Assembly (NCBI RefSeq): GCF_019285735.1
Contig: NZ_CP079107.1
Location: 372,001 to 436,000 of the forward strand
Source of the DNA: Paeniglutamicibacter sp. Y32M11
GTDB taxonomy: Bacteria > Actinomycetota > Actinomycetes > Actinomycetales > Micrococcaceae
DNA length: 64,000 nt
Reading direction: 5' to 3'
In this document: positions 9,621 through 19,002 of the stretch, in pieces
Numbering within the stretch: position 1 is the first letter of the stretch
Layout of the letters: the number at the start of each line of letters is the position of its first letter
Made by a program: the position numbers and the translations under genes
The notes under the pieces: model-generated
Seen by the model: only the letters and a program-made list of their open reading frames with translations
Told to the model about the DNA's origin: nothing
The model's database searches: none

Positions 9621-10985
9621 ATGAGCATCAAGGTCCAGCAGGTTCCCTCCGGTGGCCATCAGGCCCCCCAGCCCACCATCACGTCCAATGGCCATTCGGT
9701 TCCCGGCCAGTCCACCGTCAAGACCCTGCTAGGTATTGGCGCGGGCAACGCGGTGGAATGGTTCGACTGGGCCATCTACGCCACGTTCGCTTCCTTCATT
9801 TCCGGCCAGCTCTTCTCCAAGGCCGACCCGACCTCCGCGTTCCTGGCCACCATGGCGATCTTCGCCGTCGGCTTCGTCGCTCGCCCCTTCGGCGGTGCCT
9901 TCTTCGGGTTGATCGGTGACAAGGTCGGCCGCAAGGCCGCCATGACCATGGCCGTGGGTCTGGCCTCGGTCGGTTCGCTGATCATCGCGATTACCCCGAC
10001 CTACTCAAGCATCGGCGCCGGTGCCTCGCTGATCTTGCTGGTGGCCCGCCTGTTGCAGGGTCTTGCTCACGGCGGCGAGATGCCCAGCGCGCAGACCTAC
10101 CTCGCCGAGGTGGCCCCGGCCCCGAAGCGCGGGTTCTACTCCACGCTGATGTACTTCTCCGGGACCGCAGGCATTGTGGCCGGCACGCTGCTCGGCGCGA
10201 TCCTCACCGTCACCCTGACCAAGGAACAGATGGGCGCCTTCGGCTGGCGCATCCCCTTTGCCGTCGGTGCGTTGATGGGCCTGTACACCCTGATCATGCG
10301 CTCACGCCTGAAGGAAACCGAACAGTTCGAGGAACAGAAGTCGGCCAAGGCCGCGGCCGCCACCAAGGGTCCCTCGGTCTTCTCGCAAATCATGGCCAAC
10401 TGGCGCCAGGCGGTGCGGGTCATCGGTTTGACCGTCGGTTTGACCGTGGTCTACTACATCTGGTCCGTTTCGACCCCCGCCTACGCGATCGCCAACCTGA
10501 AGATGGATCCGGCCACCGCGCTGTGGACCGGCGTCGCCGCCAACCTGGTGTTCATGACCGCCCTGCCGTTCTGGGGCAAGCTTTCGGACCGCATCGGCCG
10601 TCGTCCGGTCCTGCTGATATCGGCACTGGGTGCCGCTGCCCTACAGTTCCCGATGTCCTCCCTGGTGCGCGGTGAAGCCTGGCAGCTGTTCGTCGCAATG
10701 TCGGTGATGCTCATCTTCATCGCCGCCTCCGCCTCGATCGTTCCGGCCGTGTACGCCGAGCTGTTCCCCACCGCGATCCGCACCATCGGCGTGGCCATCC
10801 CCTACGCCATCGCGGTGGCGGCCTTCGGCGGCACCGCTGCCTTCCTGCAGGCCGGGTTCAACGCCTGGTTCGGTATCCCCACCGGTGGCACGATCTTCGC
10901 GATCTACTCCATCGTCCTGCTGCTGATCAGTGCGCTCACCATCTACAAAATGCCGGAGTCCGTGGGCAAGGACCTACGCGGCTAA
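9621..10985 (+). CDS. MFS transporter, metabolite:H+ symporter (MHS) family
   Basis: 454 aa with 12 membrane segments. The signature GIGAGNAVEWFDWAIYATF, with charged residues in helix 1, and the GDKVGRKAAM loop are MHS hallmarks (KgtP, ProP, ShiA). LLQGLAHGGEMPSAQTYLAE is the matching region in helix 4. It lies 47 nt after the M20 hydrolase, so it probably imports the hydrolase substrate, an organic acid or acyl amino acid (inference). A good terminator follows. Confidence 0.87.
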   Translation: MSIKVQQVPSGGHQAPQPTITSNGHSVPGQSTVKTLLGIGAGNAVEWFDWAIYATFASFISGQLFSKADPTSAFLATMAIFAVGFVARPFGGAFFGLIGDKVGRKAAMTMAVGLASVGSLIIAITPTYSSIGAGASLILLVARLLQGLAHGGEMPSAQTYLAEVAPAPKRGFYSTLMYFSGTAGIVAGTLLGAILTVTLTKEQMGAFGWRIPFAVGALMGLYTLIMRSRLKETEQFEEQKSAKAAAATKGPSVFSQIMANWRQAVRVIGLTVGLTVVYYIWSVSTPAYAIANLKMDPATALWTGVAANLVFMTALPFWGKLSDRIGRRPVLLISALGAAALQFPMSSLVRGEAWQLFVAMSVMLIFIAASASIVPAVYAELFPTAIRTIGVAIPYAIAVAAFGGTAAFLQAGFNAWFGIPTGGTIFAIYSIVLLLISALTIYKMPESVGKDLRG

Positions 10986-11013
10986 GCGCAAGGGTACTGC
11001 CGCCATACACACC

Positions 11014-11065
11014 AAAGGTGCGGGCCGTCGGAGGAATTTCTCTTCCGCTGGCCCGCACCTTTTTA
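11014..11065 (+). terminator. rho-independent terminator
   Basis: 13-bp stem AAAGGTGCGGGCC / GGCCCGCACCTTT with a 23-nt loop, then TTTTT, directly after the MHS permease. Confidence 0.85.
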
Positions 11066-11111
11066 ATCCATGCGGCGACGAGTGAGCTTAATGGCACCGC
11101 GAGAGGAGCTT

Positions 11112-12221
11112 TTACCAGTGGGCGCGCCAGTACTGAGCGGCGAAGGGGACCTCGTCTGGGGCTGCACCCAGTTCTGCCGCGGCGGCAGCCGGCCAGTTGG
11201 GGTTCTTTAGGGCGGCCCGACCGATGGATACTCCGTCGGCGGCTCCCGTGACCAACACCTGTTCGGCCTGCGAAGCATCGTTGATCATGCCCACGGCCGT
11301 GACAAAAGCATCGGGGACGGCGTGCTTCACCGCGGTGGCCAATGGCACCTGGAAGCCGGGGCCGGTGGGCCCAAAGTACTTGCCGATTCCCGCGCTGGAG
11401 AGGTCAAAGGCCGTGACACCGAGTTCGTAGGCTTCGGTGGCGAAGCGTGCGGTATCTTCAATCCTCCACCCGCCCTCAACCCAGTCATCACCGGAGAATC
11501 GGATGGCCAACGGCTTGTGATCGGGCCACGCGGCACGCACCGCGCTGATCACTTCGCGGGCATAGCGGGTGCGGTTTTCATAACCTCCGCCGTATTCGTC
11601 GGTGCGGGTATTGGTCAATGGGGACAGGAATTGGTGAATCAGGTAGCCGTGGGCTCCATGGAGCTGGACGAGATCAAAGCCTGCCTCATCGGCACGACGT
11701 GCGGCCTCCGCCCAGTCTTGGATGGAAACCTTGATCTGCTCAACGGACATGGCAGCGGGGGAAACCAGGCCGAAGACTTCGGTTTCGGACGGTCCGGTGG
11801 TGTCCCAACCGCCATCTTGCACACTGATGCTTCCGACCTTGCCGTCGGCCGCTGCTTGCGGAAGCCACGCGTAGGTGGAGGCCTTGGCTCCGGCATGGGC
11901 CAGCTGAATTCCGGCTGCCGCCCCTTGTGAGTGGAGGAAATCGACAATCGGTGCCCACGCTTGGGTCTGCGTGTCGTTCCAGATGCCAGCGTCGTGGTCG
12001 CTGATGCGTCCCTGCGCGGTGATGGCCGCGGCCTCGGTCATGACTAGGCCGAATCCTCCAGCGGCACGAGCTCCCAGGTGAGATAGGTGCCAGGCGTGCG
12101 GAACACCGTCGCGGTTGGTGACCGAATACTGGCACATCGGCGCCAATACCGTGCGGTTCCGTAGTTTCAGGCCGGGGCCCTGTGGGGTAGTCAGTTGGAC
12201 CGGGGTGAAGAGTTTGCTCAT
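11112..12221 (-). CDS. NADH:flavin oxidoreductase, old yellow enzyme (YqjM-like)
   Basis: 369 aa from ATG at 12221; a GTG at 12239 would add six residues and neither has a clear ribosome site. A TIM-barrel FMN ene-reductase: RTVLAPMCQYS holds the redox-tuning cysteine of the YqjM class. HAGAKAS, LVQLHGAHGYLIHQFLSP, the NTRTDEYGG loop, RFSGDDW and GAADGVSIGRAAL mark the flavin and substrate sites. It would reduce alpha,beta-unsaturated carbonyls with NAD(P)H. Monocistronic in appearance. Confidence 0.92.
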   Translation of the reverse strand: MSKLFTPVQLTTPQGPGLKLRNRTVLAPMCQYSVTNRDGVPHAWHLSHLGARAAGGFGLVMTEAAAITAQGRISDHDAGIWNDTQTQAWAPIVDFLHSQGAAAGIQLAHAGAKASTYAWLPQAAADGKVGSISVQDGGWDTTGPSETEVFGLVSPAAMSVEQIKVSIQDWAEAARRADEAGFDLVQLHGAHGYLIHQFLSPLTNTRTDEYGGGYENRTRYAREVISAVRAAWPDHKPLAIRFSGDDWVEGGWRIEDTARFATEAYELGVTAFDLSSAGIGKYFGPTGPGFQVPLATAVKHAVPDAFVTAVGMINDASQAEQVLVTGAADGVSIGRAALKNPNWPAAAAAELGAAPDEVPFAAQYWRAHW

Positions 12222-12289
12222 GTTCGGAGCAACAGGCACGCCGCTTCGGCTATTCCCAGCAGCACCGATCCGCGGATCGGGGCGAAACC

Positions 12290-13051
12290 TTAAGGGCGGG
12301 TCTGCTCGCCGACATCCGCATTCGATTCAACGATCCGCAGATAGCCGTGATCGGGGTGTTGCACGAACAGCACACGTGAGGCATTGTCCTCGTCGATCCG
12401 ATAGCCGATGGGAGTTTTTGAAACTCGTTCCACCAGAGTCTCCAGGTCACCCGCGTACTCCAGCGAAAGTTCAATGCGAGACGATTCCCCCGGGCATACC
12501 TCAATGCGCCCGCCGTGTTTGGCCCGGTATTGCACCGAGGAGGCGTCGGGGGAGTGCGCATAGGATTTTGCCCCGATGTTCTGCAGGGTCTTTATGATGC
12601 CCGACGGGTCGGGGGTGTGCCAGCGGATCAGGACCGTGAGGTTCCCGCGGGGGTTCTCCGCGCTCCCGGTGAGCTCTGGCGGCGTTCCGTCGGTGTCCAG
12701 CGGATCAACCGCCAGCGCGGTGAATTTCACCGAGTCGGGAGCGGTGATATGTGCCACCGTGGGGCCAGCGCTACCGGGCGCTGCGGGGATCAACGTGACG
12801 GGCGTGCCATCACTGATGGTCCAGCGCGCGAAAATCTCCAGATCGCGCACCTCGAAGTGCAGCTCTGTGCCGGCGTCGCTGGCATCTTGCACCAGGATGC
12901 GCCCCGCATCGGCAGCGAAGCATCGATTGGTGTTGCTCGTTGACCCAGCGGTGGCGGGAAGCTGCGTCATTTCGCGCAGTCCCAGAGCTAAAAATAGTTC
13001 GGACCAACCTGCAGCATGGCCGGTTCGCAAGGTGGGGCGGATGCGAAGCAT
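12290..13051 (-). CDS. VOC/glyoxalase-like domain protein
   Basis: 253 aa from ATG at 13051, chosen for the GGAGAG about six nt upstream. Two related halves with LRTGHAAGWSELFLALGLRE at the start and LYIRIVESNADVG-like ending (HPDHGYLRIVES) look like a duplicated vicinal-oxygen-chelate fold. I do not see a full set of conserved metal ligands, so it may be a binding protein rather than an enzyme. Function unknown. It lies just upstream of and on the same strand as the OYE gene. Confidence 0.6.
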   Translation of the reverse strand: MLRIRPTLRTGHAAGWSELFLALGLREMTQLPATAGSTSNTNRCFAADAGRILVQDASDAGTELHFEVRDLEIFARWTISDGTPVTLIPAAPGSAGPTVAHITAPDSVKFTALAVDPLDTDGTPPELTGSAENPRGNLTVLIRWHTPDPSGIIKTLQNIGAKSYAHSPDASSVQYRAKHGGRIEVCPGESSRIELSLEYAGDLETLVERVSKTPIGYRIDEDNASRVLFVQHPDHGYLRIVESNADVGEQTRP

Positions 13052-13332
13052 CGAGGGCTCTCCAAGTGGTGTTGCTGGGCCCTGGGAGCCGTCGGGCAAG
13101 GGCCGGGTTGGTGGTTAACAACAGTGTATTTCGAACAACCGACCAACCTCGACCGAACTTCATCGGGTTACGGCCGCGGTAGCGGTTTTGGTTCGTGATG
13201 AGGGGCGGATCGTCACGAGGGTGGGAGTCGAGGCATACCGCATGATGCATATGTCATGATCGCCGGGATTGGCCCGGCACCCAGCACGCTAGCCACTGGT
13301 GCAGTGGGCGCATGACGTGGTGGGATGATTGC

Positions 13333-13905
13333 ATGGCAATTCTGTTGGAAGAACTTTTGGTCCCCGATGCCGCCGCTTGGCGAGCATGGTTAAGCGAGCA
13401 TCACGCGAATCATCCCGGCGTACGCCTGGTTCTACACAAAAAGGGCGGCACTACCACCGAACTCACCTATGCTCAGGCGGTGGATCAGGCGCTCTGTTTT
13501 GGCTGGATTGATGGACAACGCACCGGCCGTGATGAACACAGCCATTACAACCGTTTTACCCCGAGGACTGCTCGGAGCAAGTGGTCGGTCAGGAACGTGG
13601 CCAACATTAAGCGACTCAGCGAACTGGGTCTGCTGGCACCGTCCGGCCTCGCCGCCGTAGAGGCCGCACAAGCCGATGGCCGTTGGGATGACGCGTATGA
13701 GGGGCAAGCGACGGCAAAACTGCCACAAGATTTCCTTGATGCGGTGGAGGGGCATCCGAGAGCGCAGGAAAAACTTCAAACGCTCAGCGGAGCCGAACGT
13801 TTCGCCATCTATTACCGGCTACACACCGTTAAGGGCGCCGATACCCGGCAAAAGAAAATCGCCGGTTATCTCGCGCGACTCGACGCTGGCGAGGGAATTC
13901 TTTAG
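13333..13905 (+). CDS. YdeI/OmpD-associated family protein
   Basis: 190 aa from the ATG at 13333 (a GGGATG stretch precedes it); an ATG at 13312 is also in frame. WRAWLSEHHANHPGVRLVLHKKG, the ALCFGWIDGQRTG motif and FTPRTARSKWSVRNVANIKRL are characteristic of the YdeI (bacteriocin-protection, OmpD-associated) family, whose biochemical role is not settled. Its last four bases overlap the convergent amidotransferase gene. Confidence 0.85.
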   Translation: MAILLEELLVPDAAAWRAWLSEHHANHPGVRLVLHKKGGTTTELTYAQAVDQALCFGWIDGQRTGRDEHSHYNRFTPRTARSKWSVRNVANIKRLSELGLLAPSGLAAVEAAQADGRWDDAYEGQATAKLPQDFLDAVEGHPRAQEKLQTLSGAERFAIYYRLHTVKGADTRQKKIAGYLARLDAGEGIL

Positions 13906-14648
13906 ACCGAGGGCCCGTAGCGCTGCACGAAGTTACCCAGGACCAACGACGGCCATTGCACCCGTGCACTCAAGGCCTCGTCATGTAACCGTTGGGCCTC
14001 GTGCGGTGGGAAGTACCCGGCATCACGATAAATGAGGATCCGCTGGGCCAATCCCTGTGGATCAAGTTCGGGGTGGAACTGCGTGGCATAGAGGTTGGTC
14101 TTGACGCGGAACATCTGTACCGGGCATGCGGCCGATTCCGCCAGCAATATCGCCGTCGAGGGCAGACTCGAAACGGCCTCCTTGTGCCCAACAAAGGCAT
14201 CAAACTCCGCGGGGAGCCCGGTCAGCAGTGGATCGTTTTGCCCCTGTGTCGTCAGCCGGATATGTGACGTGCCCACGGGTTCGCCGTATCGTCGATCGAT
14301 CAGTGCGCCCTGATGTGCGCCTAACGTTCCCACGCCATAACATGCGCCAAGAAACGGGAAGTCATCGTGAACCAGCACATCAAGGAGTCTGGACAGGTCT
14401 GATTCGCACCGCAACTGAAGATCCGATTTCAGTAGCGGATCCTCCGAGGTGTTAAAGGGGCTGCCTCCCAAGATGACGCCGGGACAATGCTCTAACCCCA
14501 GTGTCGCAATCTCACCCAGTGGTTCCCGGTCGAGTCGGATCACGCGCAGCGCATCGGCGGGTAGACCGCTGGCGGCCAGCAGCCCACGGACCTCGTCGGA
14601 AGCAGCAAGATCATGTTCTCGCGTGGAAATAAAGATGAAACGCCCCAT
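13902..14648 (-). CDS. class I glutamine amidotransferase-like protein
   Basis: 248 aa. The nucleophile elbow [12 protein letters not shown] (Cys) and FHPE (His-Glu) give a complete GATase1 triad. SPFNTSEDP replaces the usual oxyanion-strand motif of GMP synthase. It is a stand-alone protein of the GuaA N-domain-like family found in many actinobacteria, with unknown amide acceptor. Tail-to-tail overlap of 4 nt with the YdeI gene. Confidence 0.85.
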   Translation of the reverse strand: MGRFIFISTREHDLAASDEVRGLLAASGLPADALRVIRLDREPLGEIATLGLEHCPGVILGGSPFNTSEDPLLKSDLQLRCESDLSRLLDVLVHDDFPFLGACYGVGTLGAHQGALIDRRYGEPVGTSHIRLTTQGQNDPLLTGLPAEFDAFVGHKEAVSSLPSTAILLAESAACPVQMFRVKTNLYATQFHPELDPQGLAQRILIYRDAGYFPPHEAQRLHDEALSARVQWPSLVLGNFVQRYGPSV

Positions 14649-14822
14649 CTCTGCAGTCTACGACGCAAGCCTTACCTGGACGGAGAAATTACCCCTTCTG
14701 TCGTGGACGTTCTCGGACTAGTCTGGAACCAGTTAATGGGCGCTAACTCAACCCGGCAAGCTGAGATTGCTTTCCGAAAGAACAGCCAGCGCCAGAAGCC
14801 TCGAGGACAAGGACTAAGCAAC

Positions 14823-15602
14823 ATGCTCATCACCGACTCGGTTGCACTCATCACCGGTGGCGCCTCAGGCCTTGGAGCCGCCACCGCTCGCGCACTATAC
14901 GCCGCCGGGGCCAGCGTGGTCCTGGTCGATTTGCCCTCATCAAAGGGCGAAGAAGCGGCCGCAGCACTGGGTGAACGCGCCAGATTTGTACCGGCGGATG
15001 TCACCAACGAGGAGCAGGTGAGGGCCGCGATCGCCGTTGCCGCTGAATTGGGCAGCCTTCGCATCGCGGTGAACTGTGCCGGGGTCGCCACCCCGGGCAA
15101 GGTGCTCGGTCGCGAGGGAGTACTCCCGCTGGCCAATTTCGAGAAGGTCATTGCCATCAACCTCACCGGCACCTTCAACGTGGTGCGCTTGGTCGCCGAA
15201 GCCATGGCAGCAACCGAACCGGTCATTGATCCGCTCACCGGCACCGCGGAGCGCGGCGTCATCATCAATACCGCCTCCGTGGCGGCCTTTGATGGGCAAA
15301 TCGGTCAGCCGGCATATTCTGCCTCCAAGGGCGCTGTCGCGGCCATGACCCTTCCCCTGGCCCGCGAACTTGCCCGCCATTACATTCGTGTCATGACTAT
15401 CGCCCCGGGCATCTTCGAGACGCCGATGATGGCCTCGCTCTCCGCGGAGGCACAAGCCTCCCTGGGGGCCCAGGTGCCGCACCCGGCACGGCTGGGCAAA
15501 CCCGAAGAGTATGCGGCTCTGGTGGGGCACATCCTAGCCAACCAGATGCTTAACGGCGAAACCATCAGACTTGACGGAGCCATCCGCATGGGGCCGAAAT
15601 AG
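14823..15602 (+). CDS. short-chain dehydrogenase/reductase (3-hydroxyacyl-CoA dehydrogenase-like)
   Basis: 259 aa from ATG at 14823 with AAGGA upstream; the frame is open further 5' but without a comparable start. TGGASGLG is the Rossmann nucleotide site, with an acidic residue after beta-2 (VLVDLPSS) favouring [20 protein letters not shown] and [19 protein letters not shown] hold the catalytic Ser-Tyr-Lys. [16 protein letters not shown] resembles type II 3-hydroxyacyl-CoA dehydrogenase (HSD17B10-like), suggesting fatty acid or branched-chain oxidation, but no beta-oxidation neighbours are present. Confidence 0.88.
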   Translation: MLITDSVALITGGASGLGAATARALYAAGASVVLVDLPSSKGEEAAAALGERARFVPADVTNEEQVRAAIAVAAELGSLRIAVNCAGVATPGKVLGREGVLPLANFEKVIAINLTGTFNVVRLVAEAMAATEPVIDPLTGTAERGVIINTASVAAFDGQIGQPAYSASKGAVAAMTLPLARELARHYIRVMTIAPGIFETPMMASLSAEAQASLGAQVPHPARLGKPEEYAALVGHILANQMLNGETIRLDGAIRMGPK

Positions 15603-15647
15603 CGACAGCGCGTTTCCTGACACGGTTCGGGGGAGCTGAGCGTCTGC

Positions 15648-16424
15648 TCAGCGCGGCAGCAGCTCTCCAGCCTTGACCCTTTGATTCAGCCGGTTTGCCT
15701 CGACGGGTGCTGGGCATACGGCGTGGGGCGAGAAAGCCATCGGATAGTTCAGGGTGCGATTAAAGTCGATGGTCACAGATCCGTCGGCGGCCGGCGCCTT
15801 GACCGTGACAAAGCGCCAGGCCGCTGTCTGCTCACCATTGGTGAGATCTCTAAAGTCTAGGGTGAGTGACCCGTCAACGTTTTGCGAGGCGGCTAGCACT
15901 TCACGCTGTCCGCCCAGTACGAAGTTGACCTCTCCCACCAGCTCTGTCTTGAGTTTGGTGTCCGGGCGGAAGCTATCAATGGGAACCACCTTCGGCGCAT
16001 GGAAGGCAGTGTACTGGCCGGGGACGATGAAGTCAGGATCGTAGGGGAATATCGGCACCCCGGTGAAGGCCTTAAGTCGGGGATGGGTGCGTTCACGGGT
16101 GCGAATCATGTATCGCCCGTCCCTGACCCCCAGCTCCACCAGCGTGTCACCATGACGAACAAAGTGCATGGATTCATCCTCGTGCAGTGATTGCACCAGA
16201 GTCCCCGATACGGGGTCACCATCCGCTGTTGTTACGCAATCCTCAGCGTCAAAGGTGGCATGGGCGGAGGTTCCGCTTGCGCTCCAATATCCGGGTAGCA
16301 AGTCCAGTTTTCCCGGCACGTCGGGAAGCCATTGATAGCTGCTGAGCGAAAGCCAGCCGTAGGGAACGGCAAGGCCCTCTTCGCGTAGGCGACGCCACTG
16401 TGTGAATTCTATTGGTGCACTCAT
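15648..16424 (-). CDS. DUF1684 family protein
   Basis: 258 aa. The C-terminal block with DFNRTLNYPMAFSPHAVCP followed by PVEANRLNQRVKAGE is the diagnostic end of DUF1684 proteins, and LSLSSYQWL plus PGYWSASG near the N-terminus also fit. The molecular role of the family is unknown. It is divergent from a small gene at 16529 and convergent with the SDR gene. Confidence 0.85.
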   Translation of the reverse strand: MSAPIEFTQWRRLREEGLAVPYGWLSLSSYQWLPDVPGKLDLLPGYWSASGTSAHATFDAEDCVTTADGDPVSGTLVQSLHEDESMHFVRHGDTLVELGVRDGRYMIRTRERTHPRLKAFTGVPIFPYDPDFIVPGQYTAFHAPKVVPIDSFRPDTKLKTELVGEVNFVLGGQREVLAASQNVDGSLTLDFRDLTNGEQTAAWRFVTVKAPAADGSVTIDFNRTLNYPMAFSPHAVCPAPVEANRLNQRVKAGELLPR

Positions 16425-16528
16425 TGAATCAGTTTCCCACTATTACCGCAGCAGTGTCAGCAGGTGAAAATGGTGTCCACCCGGCCTTGGGCCTGTGGAG
16501 CTTCGGGGCACGCACTAGGCTTGTTTTT

Positions 16529-16834
16529 ATGCCTTCCTACCGCGCGCAGTTGAACATCATGGGTCTTCGGCCCGGGCACGCCCCCGAAGCGGTCATGGAC
16601 AGAGCCGTAGCTTCGCTGGCTGTGACTCACCACGTAGATGCCAACCAGCTCGATGTTGTTGCCGGGGTTCCTCGGATCACCGTGCGCTACACCGTAGAAG
16701 AAGACGGCAACCCGGATGGGCAAGCCATCACCAGCGCCGCAGCGATGCGAGCGGCGGTGGAGACCGTGGCTATCAGTGAAAGACTGGTGGTGTTGCGTCG
16801 TACTCGGGGACGCTGGATCACCCTGCGCCGTTAG
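16529..16834 (+). CDS. small conserved-looking hypothetical protein
   Basis: 101 aa from the ATG at 16529 (MPSYRAQLNIMGLRPGHAPE). The frame extends upstream to 16412 but codon bias only looks coding from here. The sequence mixes alpha and beta character with no membrane segment and ends in a basic tail (RRTRGRWITLRR). I do not recognise a family; restriction to Micrococcaceae would be my guess. Confidence 0.55.
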   Translation: MPSYRAQLNIMGLRPGHAPEAVMDRAVASLAVTHHVDANQLDVVAGVPRITVRYTVEEDGNPDGQAITSAAAMRAAVETVAISERLVVLRRTRGRWITLRR

Positions 16835-16852
16835 CCCAGGGGGTACAAAGAC

Positions 16853-18826
16853 TTAATCGAAGTCGGTGGGTTTGCCGCGGGCGGCACGGTGTTCGGCATG
16901 GTGAATCTGGTAACGCCGGTTTTCCGTGGCGAGAAGCGCCACGAAGCAGGCCATGCCAGCAAGGATCGCAATCCAGATGGAGCTGTGCGAACCCACGGCT
17001 CGCGGCACTAACAGCCAGAACATGCCCCAGCTAAAGCCGATGGCTAGGATGATGCGCCCGCGTTCGGTCATCGCCAGGGCCACCGCCGCGTATCCCGTGG
17101 CGATGACGAGGATTGGTGCCACCCAGATCACTGCCCAGCCGGCACCCCAAGACTGCAAAATCGAGGCGAAACTTGATGCGGTCACCACCAGCGTGAATCC
17201 GGTCATCAGGCTGATGGGCGCATCGGTCAACATTCGCTCACGGTGGTTCCGTGCGGTCTTCTCGTTCAATCCGCGCACCGCGGTGTACAGGAACCAGCAA
17301 CTTGCGGCGGAGAAAACGAAGGCGGGCAACAACCAGTCATTAATGGCACTGATCATCCAGAGAGTGGCCGCCACGAGGGCCAGGGTAAAGGGCAGCCCGA
17401 TGAGACGTTGGCGTACCGCCGAGCGTTGTGTGGCTGTCCACGAATAGGCCGAGGCCAATGCCGACCACACAAAAATTAGGGGCCACAACAGATGCGCACT
17501 CGGTGCCGTGGACAGCAGTGAATAGTTTGACCCCAAGGACTCCACTGACCCGGAGGCCAAGGTGCTCAGGCAGATCAATGACACAACGCTCGCCCCCACC
17601 GCAGTAATGGTGAGCAGTATGCGGCGACGTTTGTCTGCCGGAACTTCTTCCGGGTTCTCGCCGGTCTCCGGCAACGCATAGGGAGCCTCGTATACTGGCT
17701 CAACCGTTGCTTGCTGATTGTCGATGGCCGCCTTGGCGCTGGCGACTAGTTCCGCTAGCTGCTCCGCGCCCATGGGTTGGCTAGAGTCGCGCATTTTCGA
17801 TCGCTGCCCATCACCGAGGGCCGAATCATCCCACCGAGTGGCAGACTCTCCCGGTGCCTGTCCGGCATTGGGTGCGGAGTCCAGATTTCCTGCATGAAGC
17901 TCGGTTTCGGGATCTTCACTAAATTCTGTGGCGGCAGCAAGCTGGGCTTCTTCAGCCAACGCGGCGTCGATTGCCGCTTGGGTGGCGGCTGCCGTTTTGA
18001 CCTTTTCTGCGAGCTCCGCGTCGGCGGCTGCCTTGGCTTCGGCCGCGATTCGGGCGTTTTCTGCGAGCTCCGCGTCGATTGCCGCTTGTGCCTCGGCTTG
18101 CGCTTTGGCCTTTTCTGCTGCCTCGGCGTCGGACCGGGCCTTTGCTGCGGCCTCGCGTGCGATTGCTTCTTCTCGAGCCACTCGTGCAGCCTCGCGTTTG
18201 GCAGCCTCAGCCGCGGCTTCCGCACGGGCGACCTCGACCAACCGATTGCGTTCCTTGAGCTCTGCGGCCTTGGCCCGTTCAACGCGCTGTTCCTGCCAGC
18301 GCTGCTTGAGCGTTGAGGGAGCCGCGTAAATCTTGTCGCCCAGCTTTTCCCATGCGGGATTGGGTAGGGAATCGAGCCAGCCGTTGATGGCAGCGAAACC
18401 GCCGGACATGGCGGCTTTCTTCTCGTCCGCATTGGCCATGGATTTGGAAGAGGATTTAGCACCTGTCGGAGCTTCTTTGCTCGCGAGGTGGTGAAGTGGC
18501 GCATCGGCGCGGTCCGGGTTCGCAGATCCCTTGATCAAGGAGTTGATCGAGTCGGGCTCGGTGGTGTGCTGGCGTGGAACGGGGTGCGAGATGCGTTGCG
18601 AAACATGTTCCTCGGCACCGACCGGTGCATCGGGGGAGGATTCCTCGTTGGCCCGGACCAGGTCGGTGGGGGCCGATGCCTCGGAAGGCGCCGTTTTAGT
18701 ACTCTTTTTCGTGAAGCCGTTGGCAGCAGCGTCATTGACTGGCCCGGGGGCCTTGTCTGGCTGTTTAGGATGAGGCAGTTCCGATTCCTGAGGTGCGGAG
18801 GAGGTCCATGTATCGGAATTACTCAT
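16853..18826 (-). CDS. large membrane protein with Ala/Glu-rich coiled-coil repeats
   Basis: 657 aa from ATG at 18826, chosen for AAGGAG six nt upstream. Residues ~1-190 are low-complexity and polar. Residues ~190-330 are a long Ala/Glu/Lys/Arg coiled coil ending in three near-identical 18-residue units (AAIDAELAENARIAAEAK type). After a short acidic linker, residues ~430-650 hold about eight to ten membrane segments. The W-rich WPLIFVWSALASAYSW segment is faintly like TspO/MBR proteins, but I would not assign that family. It could be an envelope protein with a cytoplasmic rod. Function unknown. Confidence 0.75.
   Translation of the reverse strand: MSNSDTWTSSAPQESELPHPKQPDKAPGPVNDAAANGFTKKSTKTAPSEASAPTDLVRANEESSPDAPVGAEEHVSQRISHPVPRQHTTEPDSINSLIKGSANPDRADAPLHHLASKEAPTGAKSSSKSMANADEKKAAMSGGFAAINGWLDSLPNPAWEKLGDKIYAAPSTLKQRWQEQRVERAKAAELKERNRLVEVARAEAAAEAAKREAARVAREEAIAREAAAKARSDAEAAEKAKAQAEAQAAIDAELAENARIAAEAKAAADAELAEKVKTAAATQAAIDAALAEEAQLAAATEFSEDPETELHAGNLDSAPNAGQAPGESATRWDDSALGDGQRSKMRDSSQPMGAEQLAELVASAKAAIDNQQATVEPVYEAPYALPETGENPEEVPADKRRRILLTITAVGASVVSLICLSTLASGSVESLGSNYSLLSTAPSAHLLWPLIFVWSALASAYSWTATQRSAVRQRLIGLPFTLALVAATLWMISAINDWLLPAFVFSAASCWFLYTAVRGLNEKTARNHRERMLTDAPISLMTGFTLVVTASSFASILQSWGAGWAVIWVAPILVIATGYAAVALAMTERGRIILAIGFSWGMFWLLVPRAVGSHSSIWIAILAGMACFVALLATENRRYQIHHAEHRAARGKPTDFD
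17940..18100. repeat. 54-bp tandem repeat encoding 18-residue coiled-coil units
   Basis: Three imperfect 54-bp units within the coiled-coil gene. A 21-bp block is identical at 18003-18023 and 18057-18077, exactly 54 bp apart, so the unit encodes 18 residues in frame. Confidence 0.7.
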
Positions 18827-19002
18827 TGTCGTCTCCTTCGTCGCCACCACGGCTGTTTGAGCCACTGCCCATGCGATGGCTTCCAGCGTACCGAAAACAA
18901 CATCTCGATGTCCGATTCCCACACTTGATTACTTAACCGGTCAGGATTCGGTCTGCCGGTGAGTGGACGGCTCGGAGTCGGTCGTGCCTCAATTGCTATT
19001 GA

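Noticed and set aside
15635-15652. GCTGAGC-GTCT-GCTCAGC hairpin between the SDR and DUF1684 genes
   Set aside because: Only 7 bp, no T-tract, and it overlaps the DUF1684 stop; too weak to call a terminator.
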